Source: Bacteroidota bacterium (GTDB lineage Bacteria; Bacteroidota; Bacteroidia; Chitinophagales; Chitinophagaceae). Taken from it: a stretch of DNA of 15,819 nucleotides. A program made the translations under genes and the position numbers. Positions 7,927 through 14,060 of the stretch are shown one piece after another. Below the pieces are notes generated by a model. The model saw only the letters and a list, made by a program, of their open reading frames with translations, was not told the DNA's origin and made no database searches. Each line of letters begins with the position of its first letter. The first letter of the stretch is position 1. The DNA is taken from the NCBI GenBank assembly GCA_023391315.1, contig JAEWBD010000403.1:1-15819 (forward strand), in the 5' to 3' direction.

Positions 7927-7934
7927 CAAAAATA
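7927..7934 (-). promoter_or_regulatory. Candidate -7 element for pdhB
   Basis: On the - strand TATTTTTG matches TAnnTTTG exactly and lies 20 bp before the pdhB ATG. It is the same octamer seen upstream of tyrS, and in both cases the next base is C. No convincing TTG -33 element is visible at the usual spacing. Confidence 0.42.
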
Positions 7935-8013
7935 CAGGAATATGGGTTTAGAAGTTCATGTATTAGCGGTTTAATAAGATTTGAAACAGATGCGATGCGG
8001 GCATTTGTAAAAC

Positions 8014-8039
8014 GGGAAGCTGCTTTTTGAACAGCTCCC
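8014..8039 (-). terminator. Possible terminator after the orphan lipoprotein gene
   Basis: On the - strand GGGAGCTG (8039-8032) pairs with CAGCTTCCC (8022-8014), leaving one bulged base and a 9-nt loop. Only a short T-run (GTTTTAC) follows. It lies about 30 bp after the lipoprotein stop and before the pdhB promoter, as expected for a terminator, but the weak T-run lowers confidence. Confidence 0.45.
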
Positions 8040-8067
8040 TGTTACCCGCGTTTAAGAAAACATCCGC

Positions 8068-9222
8068 TCAATTAAAGTCAAACCATTTTTCCGCGATAGT
8101 GCTGTGATAAATTTTATACAGATGCTGCCCGAAACCTTCCAGGTCCTGTTGTATTAATACAAGCGAACGGCAATCCAGGTAATGAATAACGCCACCGCCG
8201 TTTCCATAACCGCCACCGGCCGGGTCAGAAAACTGTGTTTGCATCTTCAGCACAACAGAATCGCCCAACGCTTTAATATCAGGCATAATAAATCCCGGCC
8301 TGATTGTATAAGTGCCGTGATATAATGTTTCATTCTGGTAAGAATCGGTAATGCCTTCAAGGGGCAGGCAAAAATCACTCTGGTCGGGCAGCGGAACGGC
8401 ACCGCGTTCTACTGTGCGGCGGTCGAATGTGTTACCGTTGTAAAAAGTGATTTGCTCGCCTGAAATCTGGTAAAATGTATTAAAATGAAGATGCGTATTG
8501 GGTGAGTCGGAACCTGGGCATGTCCCATATATGGAAATGCCTGCGCAGCAGCTTCCCTTTATAAACTGACCATCTGCACCCCACACTTTTTCTGGCGTGG
8601 AGATAAAAAAAGAGGCAGGTGAATCTATATACGACATCACCCAATCCCAGGTGTCATTATTAGCCAGCTCCAGTCCGCATGCACTTTCCAAATCATTTTT
8701 ATGCGGCATTATTTTTACAGGTTGTATGGCCTGGTCAATGGGGTTTTTATCAATGTCGTAAGGTGTAATCACAATATTAAAGCTCAGCGGCGGTTCCCAA
8801 CCGGTTGGGTCAACGCCCATCATAATTACCGAAACCGTATCGCTGCTGTCTAAATCTTTTATTTCAGGGACATCATAATAATAGCTGGCACTGCCGCCAT
8901 CGAGCGCAAGTACCTGCAGGAATACGCCGGATACATTTTCTGTGGTATCTGTATGCAGGAATTTAATAGGGAGCTTCACTTGGTCAACCAAAAACAAAGT
9001 GTCTTCAAAAGAAATTTTTAAAGAACTGCCTGATGCCCCGCCGGGAATTTGCCCTTCAATCTTACTGGCGTCGTTAAACTGCAGAATGTTCGATAAAGAA
9101 TCTGCCGTGGCGGAAGTTTCCGGAGGATTATGCGGTATGATGCCGCCAATTTTGTGACAGGAAAACAAAGCTGCAGAAAGAAAAACGATGCAGCTAAGGT
9201 GTAAGAAATGCAAGTGTTTCAT
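8068..9222 (-). CDS. Hypothetical lipoprotein
   Basis: I do not recognise this 384-residue protein. It begins with a type II signal peptide, with lipobox LFSC placing the lipidated cysteine at residue 22, so it should be anchored in the cell envelope. The remainder looks largely beta-stranded. Residues 70-170 read like an immunoglobulin-like or fibronectin-like domain (alternating hydrophobic strands, FNIVITPYDID). The second half has TWDWVMSYI (191-199), a cysteine cluster at 225, 226 and 235, and further cysteines at 182, 285 and 351 that could form disulfides. No catalytic motif stands out. It follows the S74/T9SS gene by 97 bp in the same direction and may be co-transcribed with it, which hints at a shared surface function. 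That link is inference only. Confidence 0.8.
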   Translation of the reverse strand: MKHLHFLHLSCIVFLSAALFSCHKIGGIIPHNPPETSATADSLSNILQFNDASKIEGQIPGGASGSSLKISFEDTLFLVDQVKLPIKFLHTDTTENVSGVFLQVLALDGGSASYYYDVPEIKDLDSSDTVSVIMMGVDPTGWEPPLSFNIVITPYDIDKNPIDQAIQPVKIMPHKNDLESACGLELANNDTWDWVMSYIDSPASFFISTPEKVWGADGQFIKGSCCAGISIYGTCPGSDSPNTHLHFNTFYQISGEQITFYNGNTFDRRTVERGAVPLPDQSDFCLPLEGITDSYQNETLYHGTYTIRPGFIMPDIKALGDSVVLKMQTQFSDPAGGGYGNGGGVIHYLDCRSLVLIQQDLEGFGQHLYKIYHSTIAEKWFDFN

Positions 9223-9260
9223 GGTTTTATTTTTTGAGAAGTTTTGAAAAACGTTTTAAT

Positions 9261-9312
9261 GAGAGATGAGTTGATAAAGTTGACAGATGAGAGAAGGCAG
9301 TTGACAGATTCA
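9261..9312 (+). repeat. Degenerate 21-bp-period repeat, first array
   Basis: AGTTGACAGAT occurs at 9278-9288 and again at 9299-9309, exactly 21 bp apart, with a weaker unit AGTTGATAA at 9269. Between the units the sequence is rich in GAGA. The array fills most of the 97-bp gap between the S74/T9SS gene and the lipoprotein gene. A related array in the opposite orientation lies at 11085-11147. Confidence 0.55.
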
Positions 9313-9319
9313 CAACTCT

Positions 9320-10969
9320 CTACCTGGCCACAAGCATTTTTTTGGTAATTGTTGTAACACCGTCAATAATCAATGAGTAGGTGTAAATGCCGGCGCTTAA
9401 TGAAGATGCATCTATATTAATTATTCCGCTGCCTGGTTCGATAAGCGTTATTTGTTTAATAAGCTTTCCACTCATATCATGTATTGCAATGGAAGCATTT
9501 TTTGCATTTGCAGGCTTGTTGTAATGAATGCTTGTATTGTTGCTAAGCGGGTTGGGAATATTTTGTTCGAGCGAAGCATTGCTGAGCGTTATAGCTGTAA
9601 TATTTTTTTCTCCGGGATTTTCATTTAATGAAGAAGCGCCGGCTAATGTTGAAGTGTTTATGCCTGCTGCTTTTTTCAATGCGTCAATTTCCTGCTGCTG
9701 TTCCTGTATGGCTTTTATAAGTACCGGAATAATATCGGCGTACATTACGCCTAAATGCCGTGCAGGTATTTTTTCTGTTTTGCCTGCGGTGTCTATTCTG
9801 TATTCATGATCTTTTACAACTTCGGGCAATACTTTTTGCAAATCCTGTGCAACCAGTCCAATCTTGTCATTATCTTCTATGCTGTTTTTCCAGTTGAAGC
9901 GCACAGGCTTCAGTTGCATAATTTCTTTTAAGCCATAATTAAGGGAGCGGATATTCTTTTTATCTCTTTCATCAGAAGTATTGATGCTGCCATCTATAGA
10001 CCATACATCAAACCATCTGTTTGAGGAAGTGCCAAGTTCAAATACACGGTCAATAGCAGAAACAAAACTTCCTTCTGAACCTAAAATGTTTTTGCTTAGT
10101 AAATTTAACCTGGCCCCGTAACCGGAAGTACTGGCCGGGTCTCCGAAAAACAAATCTTTATTTGTTACAATCCCAGGGCCTAAAGGATTAAGGTAGAGGT
10201 AAGCGAGAATATTGCTATTCCTTGCTTGTACTCCTTTTGTGTCAATTACTAAATGCTCATGGCTGCGATCACCGGTAACAATATAACCGCCACCACCTGA
10301 AGTTATATCTGTGCCACCTATAACTTGCAGCTTTGCTTCCGGGGTTTGCGTTCCAATGCCTACAAAGCTGTTCTTGCCTTCAATGTGCATTCCATTCGAA
10401 AGCATATTTATATCTCCGCCATACCGGTTTAAAAACAACGTGGTTTTGCTGCCGTTATCTCTTGCCTGTATGGTGTTGTGGTCTATTGCAAGATTTTCAT
10501 CTGTTATTTGCCCCACTACAATAGCACCGGCTTTATTTAGCCGAACGCTGCTGCCGCCTGTAACCTGGAGCTTCACATCAGGAGTGTTTATACCAATGCC
10601 AAGCTTTCCTTTAAGATATAAACCATTATCCGGTGGCATAAGCGTGTCGCCGATAGTAACGCCGCCATTGCTGTTTACAATCATCTTAGCCGTATCAAGC
10701 ACATCAATTTGCAAAGGATTTCTGCCAGCCTGTTTTGAATTAATATGCACCTGCGCTTTCGGGCTTGTATTTCCAAAGCCCCATAAGCCACCGGTGGTGA
10801 GCTTGCCATAGGTTTTGTTGTTTGATATGAACAGTATGGATTCGCTGTTAATGGAACCCAGTTTGCCGGTAGTATCTAAAGTGTTGCCGGCAACTGTCCA
10901 ATTTTGTGCATGGAGGTTTAAGCATGCATAGGCACAACATGCAGTGAGTAAAAGCATTCGTTTTTTCAT
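9320..10969 (-). CDS. Secreted tail-fibre-like protein: S74 chaperone domain and T9SS sorting domain
   Basis: This 549-residue protein has a signal peptide ending LHAQ (about residue 22). Three repeat units follow, starting GFGNTSPKAQV (64), GIGINTPDVKLQV (124) and GIGTQTPEAKLQV (204), each leading into beta-rich sequence like trimeric tail fibres. A peptidase S74 intramolecular chaperone domain covers about 330-435. It includes SDERDK, with Ser332 and Lys337 in the spacing of the autoproteolytic Ser-Lys dyad, then RFNWK, KIGLVAQDLQKVLPEVV and a terminal coiled coil IIPVLIKAIQEQQQEIDALKKA (about 413-434, split here as a helix). Residues about 467-549 form a type A T9SS sorting domain (LEQNIPNP, then SAGIYTYSL and a basic end). 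It should be exported by the T9SS and folded as a trimer. Whether the dyad cleaves itself is unknown. Its biological role is not evident. Confidence 0.88.
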   Translation of the reverse strand: MKKRMLLLTACCAYACLNLHAQNWTVAGNTLDTTGKLGSINSESILFISNNKTYGKLTTGGLWGFGNTSPKAQVHINSKQAGRNPLQIDVLDTAKMIVNSNGGVTIGDTLMPPDNGLYLKGKLGIGINTPDVKLQVTGGSSVRLNKAGAIVVGQITDENLAIDHNTIQARDNGSKTTLFLNRYGGDINMLSNGMHIEGKNSFVGIGTQTPEAKLQVIGGTDITSGGGGYIVTGDRSHEHLVIDTKGVQARNSNILAYLYLNPLGPGIVTNKDLFFGDPASTSGYGARLNLLSKNILGSEGSFVSAIDRVFELGTSSNRWFDVWSIDGSINTSDERDKKNIRSLNYGLKEIMQLKPVRFNWKNSIEDNDKIGLVAQDLQKVLPEVVKDHEYRIDTAGKTEKIPARHLGVMYADIIPVLIKAIQEQQQEIDALKKAAGINTSTLAGASSLNENPGEKNITAITLSNASLEQNIPNPLSNNTSIHYNKPANAKNASIAIHDMSGKLIKQITLIEPGSGIINIDASSLSAGIYTYSLIIDGVTTITKKMLVAR

Positions 10970-11225
10970 AAGTTAAATTTTAAGGCACGCCTTCGTTTTG
11001 CGTTTGATTAAATAAGTAGAAGAGAGATGGATGATATGGTTATTTGTTCTCCGCTTAAGTGAGTAGTTAATTGTGAATAAATCGCTGATGAACTGTGGCA
11101 GTCATCCGTCAACTATCATCTGCTATCTGTTAACTGCTTCTTCATCTCAATCCAAAAACAAAATTTCATTGAGGGCGGGAGCTTTCATTTACCCTTTCGG
11201 GTGATTTTTAAAACGGATGTAAAAT
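10970..11225. other. Intergenic region between the response regulator and the S74 gene
   Basis: This 256-bp gap contains no convincing reading frame. It holds the second degenerate repeat array (11085-11147) and a 12-bp palindrome AAGGCACGCCTT (10982-10993) located 12 bp upstream of the S74 gene's ATG. No good TAnnTTTG element or strong terminator is visible, so I cannot say whether transcription from the two-component operon continues into the S74 gene. Confidence 0.4.
11085..11147 (-). repeat. Degenerate 21-bp-period repeat, second array (opposite orientation)
   Basis: On the - strand AGTTAACAGATAGCAG starts at 11135 and AGTTGACGGATGACT starts at 11114, again a 21-bp step, with a weaker AGTTCATCAG unit next. 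These units resemble the AGTTGACAGATGAGAG units at 9278-9299 but lie on the other strand, so the two arrays form a loose inverted pair around the S74 gene. Confidence 0.5.
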
Positions 11226-11849
11226 TTATTGCAGTATCAGTTGCCTTATACGTGCAATAGCAGAAGAATGAGAAGTGGCATCTAATTTTAAATAGAGGTT
11301 ATTAATGTGCTTTTTCACGGTGTTGATGGATATGAATAACTCAGCGGCAATCTGCTTATTGGTGCAGCCATTATAAATTAACTGCAGCAGTTGAAACTCC
11401 CGCTCACTTACAGGCGAGGGTAAAAATTTATTAATTGTTGACAGCTTTAATTCCGGAAAATTGCGTCTGCTCTTTTGTGCAAAATTGTGCAGGGCAATTT
11501 CAATTGAACTGTATAACCCTGCTTCTGTAAACGGTTTTACAATGTAGCCTGCAGGCTCTGTTACCTTTGCATTGGCAAGAGTTTTTTTATCGGAATAAGA
11601 CGTAAGAAAAAGAAATGGGATCTGATAATTGCCCGCAATGGTTTCAGCTATTTCGATGCCTTCCATTTTACCATTGAGATTTATATCGAGTATGGCAACA
11701 TCGGGCAGATTAGTCTTTAATTCAGCAAGTGCATCTTCCCTGTTATAAACAATTGCTGAAACGATATAATCATTCCTTCGCAGCGCCCCGGCAATATCTT
11801 CAGCCACTATTGGCTCGTCTTCCACAATTAATATACTTATCTCGTTCAT
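11226..11849 (-). CDS. LuxR/NarL-type response regulator
   Basis: This 207-residue response regulator has a receiver domain (about 1-120) and a C-terminal LuxR-type helix-turn-helix (about 146-205). In the receiver, the acidic pair is Glu10-Asp11, the phosphoacceptor is Asp55 in AILDINL, the switch threonine is Thr83 in FLTSYSD, and Lys105 lies in IVKPF; all are conserved and it should be phosphorylatable. The DNA-binding part has SEREFQLLQLI followed by NKQIAAELFISINTVKKHINNLYLKL, the typical LuxR recognition region. It starts 2 bp after the stop of the histidine kinase gene, so the pair is one operon and they are very likely cognate. Target genes are unknown. The next genes in the same direction are the S74 and lipoprotein genes. 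Confidence 0.95.
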   Translation of the reverse strand: MNEISILIVEDEPIVAEDIAGALRRNDYIVSAIVYNREDALAELKTNLPDVAILDINLNGKMEGIEIAETIAGNYQIPFLFLTSYSDKKTLANAKVTEPAGYIVKPFTEAGLYSSIEIALHNFAQKSRRNFPELKLSTINKFLPSPVSEREFQLLQLIYNGCTNKQIAAELFISINTVKKHINNLYLKLDATSHSSAIARIRQLILQ

Positions 11850-11851
11850 GT

Positions 11852-13783
11852 TTATACAAGCTTGTAATTTTTTATTTCAATATCCACCTTGGTGCCGTCT
11901 TCAGCATAAATATTCATTTTCCCTTTCAGCTTTTGCAGAAAAGTATTTATCATTTTATATCCAAACCCATATTCATCTTTTGGTTTTTGCTGAATGCCTG
12001 TACCGTTGTCATAAACGCCAAGCTTCAGCAGGTTGTCTTCTTCTTTTAATATAATTTTTATAGCGCCATCTCTTCCGTCATTAAAGGCATATTTCAAGCT
12101 GTTGGTAATTAGTTCATTTAATATTAATCCCAGTGGTACCACAACATCCACATCAAGATTCATCGGCTGCAATTCTTTAATCAGCTTTACTTTATTATGT
12201 TGAATATTGTAGGAATGAAAGAGATTGTCGCAAAGCTTGCCGATGTAATCCTGAATATCTATGCCGGTTAAATTATTTTCCTGGTAAAGGTTCTGGTGTA
12301 TGAGCGACATACTCTGCACACGGTTGCGGCTTTCTTTCACAGCCTGCAGCGCATGTTCATCTGCTATATAATCGGACTGCAGGCTTAACAGGCTCGACAC
12401 TATCTGCAAATTATTTTTTACGCGGTGATGTATTTCCCTCAATAAAATCTCCTTCTCCTGCAATGATTTTTCAACCAGTTCGTTTTGTGCAGCCAACTGT
12501 TCTTTTTTCTTTTTGTTTGATGCAAAAGCAATCCATGCAAGCACTGCCAGGGCCAGCATTAAAACAGAAGCCAGTATAAAATAATTTCTTTCTTTTTTGT
12601 TGTGCACAGCTTCTGCGGCAGCCAGCGCATTCTGCGTATTTAGCTTGTCAATCTGTTTTTCTTTTTCTGCCGTTTCATACACAGCAGCCATTTCGTTCAG
12701 TTGCCTCAGGTTTTCTTCATTCAGTAAATCATTGCGAAGCGCTGCTGCAGAATCTGCATAGCTAAATGCCAGGGCATAGTTTGTTAGCATACGGTTGCAT
12801 TTGGAAAGCTTGCGGTAAAAAACTTCCATTCTTTCTTTACGCTGGTTCTTTTTTGACGTTTCCAATCCTTTTAAAAAATATTTTTCTGCTGCTGCATAAT
12901 TTTCACGTGAAGAAAAGATATCGCCTAACCCTTCATACGCTGTTATCAGCACATCTCTGTCATCGTGTGTCAAAGCTTTTTTCTCTACATCATAAAACAC
13001 AGCTTCTGCTTCATCCAGCCGATGCTGGCCCACCAATGCAGCGCCCATATTTACCTGCGAACCGTAAATATCTTTTTCTGCGTGAATTTTTTTTGCAAGC
13101 TGCATGGCGCGGTAAGCATAATAATATGTGCTGTCGAATTTGTCCTCACTGTTATAAGCACTGCTGATGTTTATCAATGTGTTTAGTATACCCTGTTCGT
13201 CATGCAGTTCCTCTTTTATAACAAGTGATTGCCTGTAATAGTGAATAGCATTGGTATAATCCTTTTTGGAGCGGTATAATATACCGATATTATTCAGCGA
13301 TCTTGCAACATAACTTTTATTCCCCGTTTCCTGCCGCAGCTTTAATGCAGCAAGATGATTGCGCAGCGAAAGCTCATAGTTGCCTCTTACATAATAAGCA
13401 AGCGCTATATCGCTGATAACATTGGAGAGATGTTCTTTATCGTTGAGCGATGTATATAGAAATGCAGCACTGTTCAAAAAATTCAGGCAACTGTCTATGT
13501 TTCCAATGTAATCATAACAAACGCCAATTGTGTGCGAAGACCTGGCAATAAGCTTTGCGCTTTTTATTCTTTGAGCGATAGATAAGGCTGTTATTGCATA
13601 CAACAGAGCTGCACGGGGCTTATCTTCAATATATAAATTACTAAGAGCAATATTTGCATTTATGCGTACGGTATCCTGCTTTGAAGATTGCAACAGCAGG
13701 TTCAGTGAATCTGCTGTTGCATCCTGTGCATACAAATCAGCTACGGTAATACAGGCAATCAATATGTATATAAGCGTCTTCAC
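11852..13783 (-). CDS. TPR-containing sensor histidine kinase (HisKA_2 type)
   Basis: This 643-residue kinase starts with a signal peptide ending LYAQ (residue 20). The periplasmic part (about 40-370) consists of tandem tetratricopeptide repeats, for example SLNNIGILYRSKKDYTNAIHYY and YEGLGDIFSSRENYAAAEKYF (positions near 162 and 283). One membrane helix (about 400-421) is followed by a short coiled coil and a HisKA_2 domain with EIHHRVKNNLQ, making His453 the likely phosphoacceptor. The HATPase domain has LILNELITNSLKYAF (N box, about 553-567), DNGTGI (592-597) and a GFGYKM motif near 606. TPR sensors of this kind are common in Bacteroidota; the signal is unknown and the TPRs suggest a protein partner. 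A TAATCTTTG sequence (- strand, 13833-13825) is a loose -7 candidate. Confidence 0.95.
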   Translation of the reverse strand: MKTLIYILIACITVADLYAQDATADSLNLLLQSSKQDTVRINANIALSNLYIEDKPRAALLYAITALSIAQRIKSAKLIARSSHTIGVCYDYIGNIDSCLNFLNSAAFLYTSLNDKEHLSNVISDIALAYYVRGNYELSLRNHLAALKLRQETGNKSYVARSLNNIGILYRSKKDYTNAIHYYRQSLVIKEELHDEQGILNTLINISSAYNSEDKFDSTYYYAYRAMQLAKKIHAEKDIYGSQVNMGAALVGQHRLDEAEAVFYDVEKKALTHDDRDVLITAYEGLGDIFSSRENYAAAEKYFLKGLETSKKNQRKERMEVFYRKLSKCNRMLTNYALAFSYADSAAALRNDLLNEENLRQLNEMAAVYETAEKEKQIDKLNTQNALAAAEAVHNKKERNYFILASVLMLALAVLAWIAFASNKKKKEQLAAQNELVEKSLQEKEILLREIHHRVKNNLQIVSSLLSLQSDYIADEHALQAVKESRNRVQSMSLIHQNLYQENNLTGIDIQDYIGKLCDNLFHSYNIQHNKVKLIKELQPMNLDVDVVVPLGLILNELITNSLKYAFNDGRDGAIKIILKEEDNLLKLGVYDNGTGIQQKPKDEYGFGYKMINTFLQKLKGKMNIYAEDGTKVDIEIKNYKLV

Positions 13784-13809
13784 AATAGCTGGTTAGATGT
13801 TTATTATAA

Positions 13810-13956
13810 AAGCCGGCAGCAATACAAAGATTAGGATGTAACGGTGATCGGAAGTTATCCTTACGGGTAATTTATCTGAGTTCTTTATTGTTTCTTTCGG
13901 TGTTTGTTCTGTATGCGCTTAAATGGCTGCGGCCTATGGTTGAAAAGGTAGAATAA
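13810..13956 (+). other. Short hydrophobic open frame, possible small membrane protein or remnant
   Basis: Within the 277-bp gap between the histidine kinase and nrdJ, one + strand frame is open for 48 codons from the stop at 13807-13809 to TAA at 13954-13956. Its C-terminal part reads like a membrane helix followed by a short charged tail (VIYLSSLLFLSVFVLYALKW, then RPMVEKVE). It has no ATG before the helix; the only usual bacterial starts are TTG at 13888 (23 codons including the start and excluding the stop) and later ones. A hairpin with a T-run on the + strand follows 49 bp later. It could be a real small protein, a degraded gene end, or chance. The rest of the gap shows nothing identifiable. 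Confidence 0.25.
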
Positions 13957-14004
13957 TTTACTGACAGACAGCGGGATAAATTTTTAACAGCATTTAAATA
14001 ATAC

Positions 14005-14037
14005 AAAAAGAGGCTGCTTTACAGCAACCTCTTTTTT
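14005..14037. terminator. Terminator of nrdJ, possibly bidirectional
   Basis: A 9-bp stem (AAAAAGAGG 14005-14013 with CCTCTTTTT 14028-14036), one C-A mismatch and three further pairs enclose a 6-nt loop. On the - strand it is followed by TTTTTGTATTATTT and sits 24 bp after the nrdJ stop, so it terminates nrdJ. On the + strand it runs into six Ts and ATTAAT, so it could also end a + strand transcript from the short frame at 13810-13956. Confidence 0.8.
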
Positions 14038-14060
14038 ATTAATCAATATAAAAATACATA

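Noticed and set aside
10311..10811. 166-codon open frame on the + strand
   Set aside because: It is antisense to the repeat region of the S74/T9SS protein; its translation mirrors the internal repeats of that gene and shows no independent signature.
10982..10993. Palindrome AAGGCACGCCTT near the S74 gene start
   Set aside because: It is only 12 bp, has a 2-nt centre too tight for an RNA hairpin, and has no second copy in the window; chance is a sufficient explanation.
11191..11202. ACCC/GGGT hairpin 24 bp downstream of the response regulator stop
   Set aside because: The stem is only 4 bp. In the direction of the regulator gene it is followed by TAAATG rather than a T-run, so it does not qualify as a terminator.
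12766..13167. 133-codon open frame on the + strand
   Set aside because: It is antisense to the TPR region of the histidine kinase, with a composition typical of a reverse-strand shadow and no recognisable domain.
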